A DNA stretch of 64,000 bases, taken from assembly GCF_900106835.1 (NCBI RefSeq), contig NZ_FNNR01000008.1, forward strand, positions 182,138-246,137. The letters are read 5' to 3'. Made by a program: the position numbers and the translations under genes. Below the pieces are notes generated by a model that saw only the letters and a program-made list of their open reading frames with translations, was not told where the DNA came from and made no database searches. This document shows positions 33,367-41,732 of the stretch, in pieces (the stretch's first letter is position 1; every line of letters begins with the position of its first letter). Source of the stretch: Arthrobacter sp. cf158 (GTDB taxonomy: Bacteria; Actinomycetota; Actinomycetes; Actinomycetales; Micrococcaceae).

Positions 33367-34326
33367 ATGACGAACGCGAACGGGCGGGGACGCCTCATTT
33401 ACGGCTGCATGGGACTCGGCGGGCCGTGGGACGGTACGTCCTATGGTGCGGCAGAGATCGATCAAGCCGCTGCCGTGATCGAGGCCGCGCAGGGGATTGG
33501 CATTGAGCTGTTCGACCATGCGGATATTTACCGCAGCGGCAAGTCCGAGGCCGTGTTTGGTGAAGTCCTCGTCCGTTCGCAAGGCCTGCGCGAAAAGATC
33601 CAGCTGCAAAGCAAATGCGGTATCAGGCTGGGCGAGCGCGGGCTGGACACTCATTATGACCTCAGCCGCGAAGCCATCCTTGAACGGGTCAACCAAAGCC
33701 TGAAACGACTCCAAACGGACTACCTGGACGTGTTGCTCCTGCACCGGCCCGATCCGTTGATGGACCCGCGCGAGGCAGCGGACGCCGTCGGGCAGTTGAT
33801 GGCAGAAGGCAAAGTACGGCAGCTGGGTGTATCCAACATGTCCGGCGCGCAGATCGCTTTTCTGCAGGACGAGTTGCAGGCACCCATCGTGGCGAACCAG
33901 CTGGAAATGAGTCTGCTGCGACGGGATTGGCTGGAGAGCACAGTGCTGGTCAACCATGCGGAGAATCTGGAGTACAGCTTCCCTCACGGGACTGTGGAAC
34001 TCTGCATGACCAAGGGTATTGAGCTGCAGGCCTACGGTTCGCTGGCCCAGGGGCGCTACACCGGAGCGACGCCTGAAGGGTTGTCAGCGGCCGAGTCGGC
34101 AACTGCGGTGATGCTTGAACGGTTGGCGGGGGAGAAGGACACCACGCCTGAAGCGGTACTGCTGGGCTGGCTCATGAAGCATCCCGCAAAAATTTCTCCG
34201 GTGGTGGGAACCACCAACCCGGCCCGGATAGGAGCTTGTGCTGACGCCGCCTCCGTGGCTGCCACCATGTCCCGCGCCGAGTGGTACGGATTGTGGGTGG
34301 CGGCCCGGGGAAGCAATATTCCCTAA
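33367..34326 (+). CDS. Aldo/keto reductase
   Basis: A 319-residue NADPH-dependent oxidoreductase of the AKR superfamily (YdhF-like branch), a TIM barrel. Catalytic tetrad: Asp and Tyr in FDHADIYRSGKSE (near residues 51-56), Lys in LQSKCGIRLG and His in VLLLHRPDPLMDP. The cofactor region near the C-terminus reads VVGTTNPARIG. Substrate is unknown; placement directly after the GH13 gene suggests reduction of a sugar-derived carbonyl, but it may have its own start site. A long hairpin (34337-34403) ends the unit. Confidence 0.9.
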   Translation: MTNANGRGRLIYGCMGLGGPWDGTSYGAAEIDQAAAVIEAAQGIGIELFDHADIYRSGKSEAVFGEVLVRSQGLREKIQLQSKCGIRLGERGLDTHYDLSREAILERVNQSLKRLQTDYLDVLLLHRPDPLMDPREAADAVGQLMAEGKVRQLGVSNMSGAQIAFLQDELQAPIVANQLEMSLLRRDWLESTVLVNHAENLEYSFPHGTVELCMTKGIELQAYGSLAQGRYTGATPEGLSAAESATAVMLERLAGEKDTTPEAVLLGWLMKHPAKISPVVGTTNPARIGACADAASVAATMSRAEWYGLWVAARGSNIP

Positions 34327-34336
34327 CCCGGTTTTA

Positions 34337-34403
34337 ACCCAACTGAGCCGCAGTTGAGGCCGTGATGAATGCTCTAAACGGCCTGACTGCGACTCAGTTG
34401 GGT
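34337..34403. terminator. Long interrupted hairpin between convergent genes
   Basis: Three complementary blocks: ACCCAACTGAG (34337-34347) with CTCAGTTGGGT (34393-34403), CGCAGT (34349-34354) with ACTGCG (34386-34391), GGCCGT (34358-34363) with ACGGCC (34378-34383), total 23 bp. It starts 11 bases after the aldo/keto reductase stop and ends 25 bases before the tauD-like stop, so it can serve both strands. There is no clear T tract. Confidence 0.75.
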
Positions 34404-34428
34404 GAGGACAGCAACACACGGGGTGCGC

Positions 34429-35361
34429 CTATGACGCGTTGCTGAGCGGGGCTACCACGGAGTACGTGGTGGAGTCACCCTGGATCGACTGACTGGCCTT
34501 GCCGTCAACGCCCACGGGGATGTCGCCGGCAATGGTCACGCGGTTGAGTTTGCGCGGCTGGCCGTCGTAGTTGTCCGGTGCATAGTGCTGGGTGATGCGG
34601 TTATCGAACAAGACCACCTGGTTGGGCTCCCAGTTCACCCGGACCACGTTCTCCGGACGCGTCACATATGCCTGCAGCAGGCGGATGATGTCCTTGGACT
34701 CAGTGTTGGACAAACCCACAATCCGAAGCCGCTGGGCGAAGCCCCCAATGAACAATCCGCGCTCGCCGGTCAGCGGGTGGACCCTGACCACTGGGTGTGC
34801 GGTTTCGAACTTCAGGCGGGTGAACTCCTTGCGGCGCTCCTCGGCGTTGGAATGCTCCAGGTTCTTGGGCACTGAGTAGTCGTAGTCGTTCGTGTGGATG
34901 GCCCACAGGGTGTCCGCGAAATTCCGGAGTTCCTCCGGAAGGTCCTGGTACGCGCCAGCCGACGACGCAATCAGGGTCTCGCCACCATAGGCGGGAAGGT
35001 CAATGCTGCGCAGGGTGGAAGCCTGAGGCGGGTTGACCACGAACGTGACGTCCGTGTGCCAGTTGTTGGCCGAACCGTTTTCGCTGTCCACGGGCAGCAC
35101 GTTCTCTTCACCCTCCACCGAGGCAACGGTCGGGTGTGCCTTGGTCAATGGGCCGAAATGCGACGCGAACTTCACCTGCGCTTCGTCGCTGAGGATGTTG
35201 GCTTCGCGGAACACCAGTGCTTTGTGTTCGTTGAGTGCAGCCCTGATCTGTGCAACGGTGTCCTCGCTGAGGTCTCCGCTGATGTCCAGCCCGCGGATTT
35301 CGGCGCCGATGCGGGAGCCGAGCTTGGCGAACTCGAGTTTGGTTTCGGTAATGACGGTCAT
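34429..35361 (-). CDS. TauD/TfdA-family Fe(II)/2-oxoglutarate dioxygenase
   Basis: A 310-residue non-haem iron dioxygenase that uses 2-oxoglutarate and O2 to hydroxylate its substrate; in TauD this releases sulfite from taurine. The iron ligands are His102 and Asp104 in NNWHTDVTF and His259 in NRITQHYAP, almost the positions in E. coli TauD (99, 101, 255), and Arg270/274 follow for 2-oxoglutarate. The ATG at 35361 has AAGGAAA upstream; a longer in-frame reading overlaps the permease gene. It is the last gene of a binding protein-ATPase-permease-dioxygenase operon, matching tauABCD order apart from subunit positions. Alkylsulfonates, alkyl sulfates or taurine are candidate substrates. Confidence 0.9.
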   Translation of the reverse strand: MTVITETKLEFAKLGSRIGAEIRGLDISGDLSEDTVAQIRAALNEHKALVFREANILSDEAQVKFASHFGPLTKAHPTVASVEGEENVLPVDSENGSANNWHTDVTFVVNPPQASTLRSIDLPAYGGETLIASSAGAYQDLPEELRNFADTLWAIHTNDYDYSVPKNLEHSNAEERRKEFTRLKFETAHPVVRVHPLTGERGLFIGGFAQRLRIVGLSNTESKDIIRLLQAYVTRPENVVRVNWEPNQVVLFDNRITQHYAPDNYDGQPRKLNRVTIAGDIPVGVDGKASQSIQGDSTTYSVVAPLSNAS

Positions 35362-35416
35362 GATGTGTTTCCTTACTTGTTGTGATGGTTGCGGCAGGTG
35401 CCGCGGGTGGGTGGGT

Positions 35417-36337
35417 TTAGGAGGCTGCGGCACCGACGGCGGTGCGCCAGCGGGAGAAGTGCCGTTCAAGGGCCACCAGCAGGAAGTTGACGCCGAGGCC
35501 CAGCAAGGAGACCGTGAGGATGCCCGCGTACATGTCCGGGATCAGGAAGCTGCTCTGCGCGTTCACGATCAGGTAGCCCAGACCTGCCTTGGCGCCCACC
35601 ATTTCGGCAGCAATCAGCACCAGGATGGAGGCGGTTCCGGCCATGCGGATGCCTGTGAAGATCGTGGGAACAGCGGACGGAAGAATGACTTTCTGGAACA
35701 GCCGGAAGCTGTTGAGCCCCAAGGAACGCGCAGCCCTGATCAGCAGCGGGTCCACGGTCTTCACTCCGGCAATGGTGTTCAGCAGCACCGGGAAGAACGC
35801 CGCATAGGCCACGATGCTGATCTTGGATTCTTCGCCGATGCCCAACAGCAGCGTGAACACCGGCAGCAAGGCAAGGGCAGCCGTATTGCGGAACAGTTCC
35901 AGCAACGGATTCAGGACCGAGTTCAGCCGTCCGTACCAGGCGATGAGCAAACCCAAGGAGACACCTGCCACCAGCGCCGCACCGAAACCGGCCACCGAGC
36001 GGGTGAGGCTGGCTGCGATGTGGCCCTGGATGGTGCCTGCCTCGAAGAGCTTTCCCCATGCCAGGAGCACTTCGTGCAGCGGCGGCAGGAAGACGCGGGT
36101 GGAGGGGCTGGCCAAGTACGTCGGCCCAAGCTCCCACAGCGCCAGGAACGCCAGGATGGCTGCAGACTTCCACACAACGGACCCCGCCACCGAGGCCACC
36201 CGCCGCGCAGTGGCGAGGATCGGCGTCGTACTTGCCTCAGGTGCGGTCAGTGCGAGGGAAGGTTCGACGGCGGCACCCGGCTCATCGTGTCCGGCCGGCT
36301 TGGGTGCGGCTTTTGTTGCCGTAAGCGTTGTGGTCAT
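35417..36337 (-). CDS. ABC transporter permease, TauC/SsuC type
   Basis: A 306-residue permease with six transmembrane helices after a 60-residue polar N-terminus. The EAA loop is RAARSLGLNSFRLFQKVILPSAVPTIFTGIRM, characteristic of the nitrate/sulfonate/taurine family. Its ATG shares one base with the stop of the ATPase gene (TGATG). Works with the adjacent ATPase and binding protein to import an organosulfur compound or a related small anion. Confidence 0.92.
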   Translation of the reverse strand: MTTTLTATKAAPKPAGHDEPGAAVEPSLALTAPEASTTPILATARRVASVAGSVVWKSAAILAFLALWELGPTYLASPSTRVFLPPLHEVLLAWGKLFEAGTIQGHIAASLTRSVAGFGAALVAGVSLGLLIAWYGRLNSVLNPLLELFRNTAALALLPVFTLLLGIGEESKISIVAYAAFFPVLLNTIAGVKTVDPLLIRAARSLGLNSFRLFQKVILPSAVPTIFTGIRMAGTASILVLIAAEMVGAKAGLGYLIVNAQSSFLIPDMYAGILTVSLLGLGVNFLLVALERHFSRWRTAVGAAAS

Positions 36338-37227
36338 CAGGCCGCGCTCCTTTCAGTGATGGTGGTGGCAGGCTCATCCGGTGCGCTGCCATCCGGGAGG
36401 ATCTTGCGGTGTCCGGCATCCTGGGCGCGGCGTACTTCGTCGTGCAGGAGCGTCCACACCTGGTGGCGGTGCTCCACGAAGGCAGTGGTGGAACGGATGT
36501 CCTCTTCGCCGTCGCGGTCCGGGATGTCGATGTCGACGATTTCCTTGAGCCGGCCCGGGCGTGCGCTCAGCACCGCAACGCGCTCGCCGAGGTACACGGC
36601 CTCGTCAATGCCGTGGGTGATGAAGACGATCGTCTTGCCCGTGGCCTTCCAGATCCGCAGCAGTTCGTCTTGCAACTGCTCACGGGTTTGGGCGTCCAAC
36701 GCAGCGAAAGGTTCATCCATGAGCAGCACATCAGGCTCATAGGCCAGGCTTCTGGCGATGGCCACGCGTTGCTTCATGCCGCCGGACAGCTCATGCGGAT
36801 AGCGGTCCTCAAAACCGGCAAGCCCCACCAAGGCCAGGTATTCCTTTGCTTTGGCTGCCCGTTCGCGGCGGTTCAGCTTATTACCGTCCGGGCCGACGCC
36901 CTCAAGCCCTATCGAGACGTTCGCCGAGGCCGTCCGCCAGGGGAATAGTGCATACTGCTGGAACACCACCGCGCGGTCCTTTCCCGGCCCGGTGACGGGC
37001 TTGCCGTCCACCAGCACTTCGCCGGAAGTGGGCGTGGACAGTCCAGCGAGGAGGTCCAGCAGTGTGGTCTTTCCTGAACCACTGGGCCCCACCAGGGTGA
37101 GGAATTCGCCGTCGCGGACGTCAAGGCTCAGCGAGTCGATGGCGGTGAGCCGGGTGGCTGCCGCGTTTTTGGTGGCCCGGACTGTGAATTCCTTGGTGAC
37201 GTTCCGGAGACTGATTTTGGCTGTCAT
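36337..37227 (-). CDS. ABC transporter ATP-binding protein, TauB/SsuB type
   Basis: A 296-residue ATPase subunit. Walker A GPSGSGKTT, Q-loop FQQYALFPW, signature LSGGMKQRVAIARSL, Walker B VLLMDEPFAALD, switch His in VFITHGIDEA. It belongs to the nitrate/sulfonate/taurine ATPase group. The start ATG at 37227 is two bases after the binding-protein stop; the longer reading from 37326 lies inside that gene. It energises uptake through the next-encoded permease. Confidence 0.94.
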   Translation of the reverse strand: MTAKISLRNVTKEFTVRATKNAAATRLTAIDSLSLDVRDGEFLTLVGPSGSGKTTLLDLLAGLSTPTSGEVLVDGKPVTGPGKDRAVVFQQYALFPWRTASANVSIGLEGVGPDGNKLNRRERAAKAKEYLALVGLAGFEDRYPHELSGGMKQRVAIARSLAYEPDVLLMDEPFAALDAQTREQLQDELLRIWKATGKTIVFITHGIDEAVYLGERVAVLSARPGRLKEIVDIDIPDRDGEEDIRSTTAFVEHRHQVWTLLHDEVRRAQDAGHRKILPDGSAPDEPATTITERSAA

Positions 37228-37229
37228 GA

Positions 37230-38258
37230 CTATCCCTTCTTCGCTGCAGCGAGCTCGTTGAAGTCGTTCGTGTAGTACTTGGACGGGGTGAGCTTGTCTT
37301 TGACGATGCCGGCCGAGCTGAGCCACGCCTCCCAGCGGGTGAAGTCCTTGTCCTGGATCACGCCGGAGTCCGGGACGCCAGGGCTTTTCCAGAACTTCAG
37401 GTTGGCCGTGCTCTCGTTGCGTCCGCGGCTGTCGATGATCTTGGTGAACCGGGCAATGACTTCATCCCGAGGGGTTTCCGCTGCCCACTTGATGGCTTTG
37501 GCAACGCCTGTGGTGAACGTGCGGGTGGTGTTCGGGTTCTTCTCGATGAAGTCGTTGCGGAGCACGATCTGGCCGCCTGCGAACGTTCCGAACAGTTCAA
37601 AGTCACTGAACAGCGATCGCAGCCCGCCGGCCTCGATGGCCCTGTCCTGAAGTACGCCGCCGAGTGTTCCTGCGTCCACCTGGCCGCGACGGATGGCTTC
37701 CTCGGTGTCGTTGGGTGCCAGCGGGACCAGCTGGACCTGCTTGATCTCGTCCTGGCTGAGTCCGTTCTTGGTCAGCCAGGTGTTGATGACGGCTTCGTGG
37801 TGCGCGCCCAGGGTATTGACGGCAATTTTCTTCCCGATCAAGTCACGTGGTTCCTTGATGGTGCTGTCCGCCTTCACGTAATAGCCGCTGAAGGTCTTCT
37901 CATCCGAGCCGTAGTAATTTGTCACTGCCTTGACGGGTGCGCCGGCTTCGATCAGCTTGACCACCGCTCCGGAGAACGCCCCGCCGAAATCGGTCTGGTT
38001 GGTCGCAGCTGACTGGATGTCCTGCGGACCGCTGGTGGTGTTACCCACCCAGTTCAGTTTCAGGTCGCCCAGGTAGCCAAGGTCCGCAGCAAGTTCAGGG
38101 AAGGTCACGTTGTTGGCCGAGCCCTGGTACCGGAGCTCCTTGACCTCGTTGCCGGCTTGGTTGGCTTGTCCTGCTTCGGCTGCACCGCCGCAGCCGGACA
38201 CCGTCAGCGCTAGTACGACGGCGGCCGCGACGCTCAGGAGGGGCAGATGCAGTTTCAT
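37230..38258 (-). CDS. Substrate-binding lipoprotein, TauA/SsuA type
   Basis: A 342-residue periplasmic-type binding protein (NMT1/TauA family) with a lipobox LTVSGC (Cys near residue 23) after a hydrophobic N-terminus. LRYQGSANNVTFPELAADLGYLGDLKLNWVGNTTSGPQDIQSA is the typical start of sulfonate-binding proteins, and IGKKIAVNTLGAHHEAVINTWLTKNGL is the hinge region. First gene of the four-gene operon, with a 376-base divergent gap to the citE-like gene. Ligand unproved: aliphatic sulfonate or taurine by family and the linked TauD. Confidence 0.9.
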   Translation of the reverse strand: MKLHLPLLSVAAAVVLALTVSGCGGAAEAGQANQAGNEVKELRYQGSANNVTFPELAADLGYLGDLKLNWVGNTTSGPQDIQSAATNQTDFGGAFSGAVVKLIEAGAPVKAVTNYYGSDEKTFSGYYVKADSTIKEPRDLIGKKIAVNTLGAHHEAVINTWLTKNGLSQDEIKQVQLVPLAPNDTEEAIRRGQVDAGTLGGVLQDRAIEAGGLRSLFSDFELFGTFAGGQIVLRNDFIEKNPNTTRTFTTGVAKAIKWAAETPRDEVIARFTKIIDSRGRNESTANLKFWKSPGVPDSGVIQDKDFTRWEAWLSSAGIVKDKLTPSKYYTNDFNELAAAKKG

Positions 38259-38634
38259 GGGAGCTACTTTCGATGGTTGGGGGTGTTGGGTGGCCGGGCC
38301 AGGCAAAGGCCCGGGGACCTTGTGCAAAGGCTTGGGAACGATGAAAGCCCATGGGGACGGCGGCTGGGAAGCGCCCGGGTAACGCCTGGAAACTCTGCGA
38401 AACAGCCCGACACGGGAGGAAATCCTGGGCAATTCCGGGCAACCGGGGGACACAAGTCGCCGCGTTGAGCACTGTGAACAACAGCGACCGGCGCGCCGGA
38501 TATGACTGGCGGGTACCGTCGTCGGACGTTCATACTGTTGGACCCCACAGTCATATGGGGTTTAGTTCGTATTGATCCTCACAAGCGGGCGGATTTCTTC
38601 GCCTTGCGGCCCGCAGGGCGGATACGGTAGATAC
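38259..38634. other. 376-base divergent intergenic region
   Basis: No gene supported. Near the binding-protein start it can fold CCGGGCC/GGCCCGG (about 38292-38316); farther out, TTGCCCGG-type short repeats occur on the minus strand. An ACCCCA-N8-TGGGGT inverted repeat lies at 38542-38561, a plausible operator for the divergent promoters. I recognise no known riboswitch. Confidence 0.4.
38623..38628 (+). promoter_or_regulatory. Probable -10 box of the citE-like gene
   Basis: TACGGT, six bases before the ATG at 38635. Confidence 0.5.
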
Positions 38635-39498
38635 ATGACGTCTAGCATCGCCGCCGAGTCCATTCGGCCTACCCGCAACATTCCCGCCGACATCGCCCGT
38701 TCCTGGCTCCTTGTGAACGCCATGAAAACGGAGCTTTTTGATGAATCTGCGGGTTCACGCGCTGACGCCATCATCCTGGACATTGAAGATGCCGTGGACC
38801 CGTCGCAGAAGGATGCTGCGCGTGAGAATGTCGTGAACTGGTTGACCGCAGGCGGCCAGGCCTGGGTCCGTATCAATGACGCCACCAGCAAGTTCTGGGC
38901 CGATGACCTCGCGGGCCTGCGTGGTACTCCCGGCCTGCTCGGCGTGATGCTCGCCAAGACCGAGTCGGCTGACCAGGTCACTGAGTCCTACCACCGCATG
39001 GACGGCAAGACCCCCGTGGTTGCCCTGGTGGAGTCTGCCCTCGGCATTGAGGAAGCCAACCACATCGCACGCGCCCAGGGTGCCTTCCGCCTGGCCTTCG
39101 GCTCGGGCGACTTCCGCCGCGACACTGGAATGGCGGCAACCCCGGAGGCCATGGCCTACCCGCGCGCAAAGCTCGTCGTCGCCAGCCGCGTGGGTAACCT
39201 GCCGGGCCCCATCGACGGCCCCACTGTCGGCACCAATCACCCCATCCTGCGCGAGCAGACGGGTATCACGGTGACCATGGGCATGACCGGCAAGCTTTGC
39301 CTGGCCATCGACCAAACCACCGTGATCAACGAGGTCATCAGCCCCACGCCGTCGGACGTTGCCTGGGCTACGGACTTCATGAACGACTTCGAGGCCAACG
39401 GCCGCGTCATCCGCGACGGTTCCGATCTCCCGCGTTTGGGCCGCGCTGAGAAGATCATGAAGCTTGCGGTCGCTTTCGGAGTGCAGCCTTCCCTGTAA
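38635..39498 (+). CDS. HpcH/HpaI aldolase / citrate lyase beta-like (CoA-ester lyase)
   Basis: A 287-residue TIM-barrel lyase of the CitE-like family, which cleaves or forms C-C bonds in acyl-CoA esters such as malyl- or citramalyl-CoA. Motifs: ADAIILDIEDAVDPSQKDAARENV, the Mg-ligand Glu in VALVESALGIEEANHIA and the Asp in LAFGSGDFRRDTGM. The free-standing gene lacks partners of citrate lyase (citD, citF), so it is not part of that complex. The ATG at 38635 has no ribosome site, consistent with a leaderless start. DUF2797 follows two bases after the stop. Confidence 0.85.
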   Translation: MTSSIAAESIRPTRNIPADIARSWLLVNAMKTELFDESAGSRADAIILDIEDAVDPSQKDAARENVVNWLTAGGQAWVRINDATSKFWADDLAGLRGTPGLLGVMLAKTESADQVTESYHRMDGKTPVVALVESALGIEEANHIARAQGAFRLAFGSGDFRRDTGMAATPEAMAYPRAKLVVASRVGNLPGPIDGPTVGTNHPILREQTGITVTMGMTGKLCLAIDQTTVINEVISPTPSDVAWATDFMNDFEANGRVIRDGSDLPRLGRAEKIMKLAVAFGVQPSL

Positions 39499-39500
39499 CC

Positions 39501-40421
39501 ATGCTGGTTCACGGAGTCGTTTGGGACTCTTCGTCACCGGCTTTGAGGATGTTCTCGCCGGACGCAGGGTTCACTGATATTGCGTTGGCCCAGGGTTCAG
39601 CCCTGGGCCTGCGCGTTATCCCCGGCCTGTGGTGCCTCGGCCACACCAAGGTTCACGGCCCGGGAGACCGCACGCATGTTCCCTGCCGCAGCGAGTCGCC
39701 GGCCGAGCGCGGCAAGCAGTGCGGGGCGTGCTTTGCGCGCGACGATTCCCGCTTGATGCACGATTTCCACCGGGGCGGTTCCGTTCCCACAGGCCTGCGT
39801 GCCTACCTCATGCAGCCGCACTGGCTCTATGTGGCCACCTTCGCCAACGGCGCCACCAAAGTTGGCACGGCCTCGGGGCAGCGCAAATGGAACCGGCTTG
39901 CCGAGCAAGGCGCCGTCCACGCTTCCTATGTGGCCCATGCGGAGGACGGACGGGTTGTTCGCGTGCTCGAGGACCTCGTGACCCGCGAACTCGGCCTCGT
40001 CCAGCAGGTCCGCTCCGCCGCAAAAGTGGCCGGACTTGTGGAGCCGCGTGCCGCCGTCGAGCTTTCGGCGGTGAACCGCCGGCACGCCCGCACTGTGCGC
40101 GAACTGTTGGGCGGCCTTGCCCTGACCGGTTACTCGGTGGTGGAGGAAGAGTGGGATCGCCCGGAATTTGCCGAGCGGCTCTGTGTGGCGGGTGCTGGGG
40201 GAGGCCGGCGCCACCCCTACCCGGCAACTTTCGACGCCGGCGGGCACGGGCTGCGGGTCCACGCGCTTTCAGGGGCGGTTGCCTTGGCAGGCCTTCCAGA
40301 GGCTTCGGGCAATGACATCGAGGGCAGCTTCGTGGCGGACCTCGGTGGGTTGAAGGGCCGCAAGATCGAGTTGGGCCCTCACACCACGGAGATCCCGGCG
40401 CTGCAGGACTCGCTCTTCTGA
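39501..40421 (+). CDS. DUF2797 domain-containing protein
   Basis: A 306-residue protein of a conserved family of unknown function. Seen: an N-terminal Cys/His-rich zone (GLWCLGHTKVHGPG...HVPCRSES...KQCGACFARDDSRLMHDFHRGG) that could bind zinc, and a central segment LYVATFANGATKVGTASGQRKWNRLAEQGAVHASYVA that resembles a GIY-YIG-like strand pattern. No TM segment. Two bases separate it from the citE-like stop, so the pair is probably cotranscribed. I cannot assign a biochemical role. Confidence 0.8.
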   Translation: MLVHGVVWDSSSPALRMFSPDAGFTDIALAQGSALGLRVIPGLWCLGHTKVHGPGDRTHVPCRSESPAERGKQCGACFARDDSRLMHDFHRGGSVPTGLRAYLMQPHWLYVATFANGATKVGTASGQRKWNRLAEQGAVHASYVAHAEDGRVVRVLEDLVTRELGLVQQVRSAAKVAGLVEPRAAVELSAVNRRHARTVRELLGGLALTGYSVVEEEWDRPEFAERLCVAGAGGGRRHPYPATFDAGGHGLRVHALSGAVALAGLPEASGNDIEGSFVADLGGLKGRKIELGPHTTEIPALQDSLF

Positions 40422-40444
40422 CCCCTCATCTTCCGTGCTCTTAA

Positions 40445-40508
40445 GTTGTGGGGCCCGGTTTGCGGGGTATTCCTGGGTTTATGGGCGCAAAGCAGGCCTC
40501 GCAACGCA
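40445..40508. repeat. Dispersed copy of the 73-bp palindromic repeat
   Basis: Begins GTTGTGGGGCCCG and ends GGGCGCAAAGCAGGCCTCGC then AACGCA, the same ends as the units at 4398-4556; the centre is diverged and a few bases shorter. It lies 23 bases after the DUF2797 stop. Confidence 0.75.
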
Positions 40509-40556
40509 CTCACCTCCCGTTACCCGGCCCACGCGAACCCACCAACCGCGCCCCGG

Positions 40557-40562
40557 TAGACT
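40557..40562 (+). promoter_or_regulatory. -10 box of the small membrane protein gene
   Basis: TAGACT, six bases before the GTG at 40569. Confidence 0.55.
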
Positions 40563-40568
40563 TGGACG

Positions 40569-40793
40569 GTGCTGAACGAATTCTGGGCCACCGCCTCCAC
40601 GTCCTACAAAGCGCTGGTTTTCAGCGCCATGGGACTGATCGCCGTCGGACTCATCCTGTCCATTGTCGGAAACACCTCCGGCAACCAAGGGCTGGCCATG
40701 GCGTCCTTGCCCGTGATCGGTGTGGGTCTGTTGCTGCATGTCACCGGACTGGTCATTCGAGGCCAAAAGATTCGCAAGACCTACAAGAAGTAA
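40569..40793 (+). CDS. Small membrane protein, DUF3188-like
   Basis: A 74-residue protein with two transmembrane helices (about 14-34 and 43-62) and a basic end RGQKIRKTYKK that should face the cytoplasm. Size and layout fit the small DUF3188-type proteins of actinobacteria; function unknown. The GTG start is supported by the -10 box six bases upstream. It precedes the dehydratase pair, which has its own -10. Confidence 0.75.
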   Translation: MLNEFWATASTSYKALVFSAMGLIAVGLILSIVGNTSGNQGLAMASLPVIGVGLLLHVTGLVIRGQKIRKTYKK

Positions 40794-40830
40794 GGCCCGC
40801 TCAGCGGGGCAGCAATTTCCCGTGGCCCGA

Positions 40831-40836
40831 TAGGGT
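40831..40836 (+). promoter_or_regulatory. -10 box of the dehydratase operon
   Basis: TAGGGT, six bases before the ATG at 40843. Confidence 0.5.
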
Positions 40837-40842
40837 TGGACC

Positions 40843-41292
40843 ATGAGTATTAATCCGGACCTGCAGGGTCGCAGTTACCCTGCCGCAGAGGTTTACGACG
40901 TCGGCCGTGAAAAGATCCGCGAGTTCGCGAAGGCTGTGAAAGCCAGCAACCCCGCGCATTTCGATGTTGAGGCAGCCAAGGCCCTGGGCCACAGCGACCT
41001 CGTCGCCCCGCCAACGTTTGCCATTATTGTCGCCCAGCGCGCTGATGCGCAGTTGGTGGAGGACCCTGAATCGGGCATCGATTTTTCCCGCGTGGTCCAC
41101 GCCGACCAGCGCTTCACCCACCACCGCGCCATCGTTGCCGGCGACCGCCTGGTGGCCGAACTGCACGTCGACGGCGTCCGTGCCATGGGTGGGGGAGCCA
41201 TGATCACCACGCGCTCTGAAATTTCCACCGCGTCAGGCGAAAGGGTCGCCACCACCACCTCGTCCATCCTGGTCCGCGGAGAGGGACAGTAA
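40843..41292 (+). CDS. FAS1-like / MaoC-N dehydratase subunit (HadA/HadC-like)
   Basis: A 149-residue single hot-dog protein of the FAS1-like dehydratase type, the non-catalytic or substrate-binding partner of a MaoC hydratase. Motifs: GRSYPAAEVYDVGREKIREFAKAVKASNPAHFD and LVAPPTFAIIV, then VVHADQRFTHHRAIVAGD. In mycobacteria such proteins (HadA, HadC) pair with HadB to dehydrate 3-hydroxyacyl-ACP in fatty acid elongation. Two bases separate it from the MaoC partner gene. In a genus without mycolic acids the exact substrate is unknown, though the pair is widely kept near murB in actinobacteria. Confidence 0.87.
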   Translation: MSINPDLQGRSYPAAEVYDVGREKIREFAKAVKASNPAHFDVEAAKALGHSDLVAPPTFAIIVAQRADAQLVEDPESGIDFSRVVHADQRFTHHRAIVAGDRLVAELHVDGVRAMGGGAMITTRSEISTASGERVATTTSSILVRGEGQ

Positions 41293-41294
41293 CC

Positions 41295-41732
41295 ATGAGC
41301 CCCACATTCGAAGAACTGACGGTTGGCCAGGAGATTGGCACCCGCAGCATTGACGTTACCCGCCAGGATCTGGTCAAGTACGCGGGAGCTTCCGGCGACT
41401 TCAACCCCATCCACTGGAACGAAGCGTTCGCGACCTCCGTTGAGCTGCCGGGCGTCATAGCCCACGGTATGTTCACCATGGGTGCCGCAGTGCAACTGGT
41501 CAGTGACTGGGCGGGCGATCCAGCCGCCGTCGTCGATTACCAGACCCGATTCACCAAGCCCGTCATCGTCACCGACACCACGGGCTCTGGTGAAGCCGGC
41601 GCTGTCATTGACGTCACCGGCGTAGTGGGCGCGCTCGACGCCGATGCCCGCACCGCGCGCATCGACCTCACCGTCGTGGCTGCCGGCCAAAAAGTCCTCA
41701 TGAAGTCCCAGGCGGTTGTGAAGGTCTCTTGA
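41295..41732 (+). CDS. MaoC-family (R)-hydratase/dehydratase (HadB-like)
   Basis: A 145-residue hot-dog enzyme. The hydratase-2 motif is YAGASGDFNPIHWNEAFA, giving the catalytic Asp and His near residues 36 and 41, followed by VIAHGMFTMG. It should dehydrate (R)-3-hydroxyacyl thioesters as a heterodimer with the preceding subunit. The stop overlaps the TTG of the next gene. Confidence 0.92.
   Translation: MSPTFEELTVGQEIGTRSIDVTRQDLVKYAGASGDFNPIHWNEAFATSVELPGVIAHGMFTMGAAVQLVSDWAGDPAAVVDYQTRFTKPVIVTDTTGSGEAGAVIDVTGVVGALDADARTARIDLTVVAAGQKVLMKSQAVVKVS

Noticed and set aside
35033..36742. 569-codon open frame on the plus strand opposite the tauD/permease/ATPase genes
   Set aside because: It runs antisense to three recognisable genes with overlapping junctions and shows no domain; it is a shadow frame.
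38259..38500. Possible SAM or other sulfur riboswitch before the tau-like operon
   Set aside because: The region can fold into hairpins, but I could not match any known riboswitch core, so only a generic regulatory gap is recorded.
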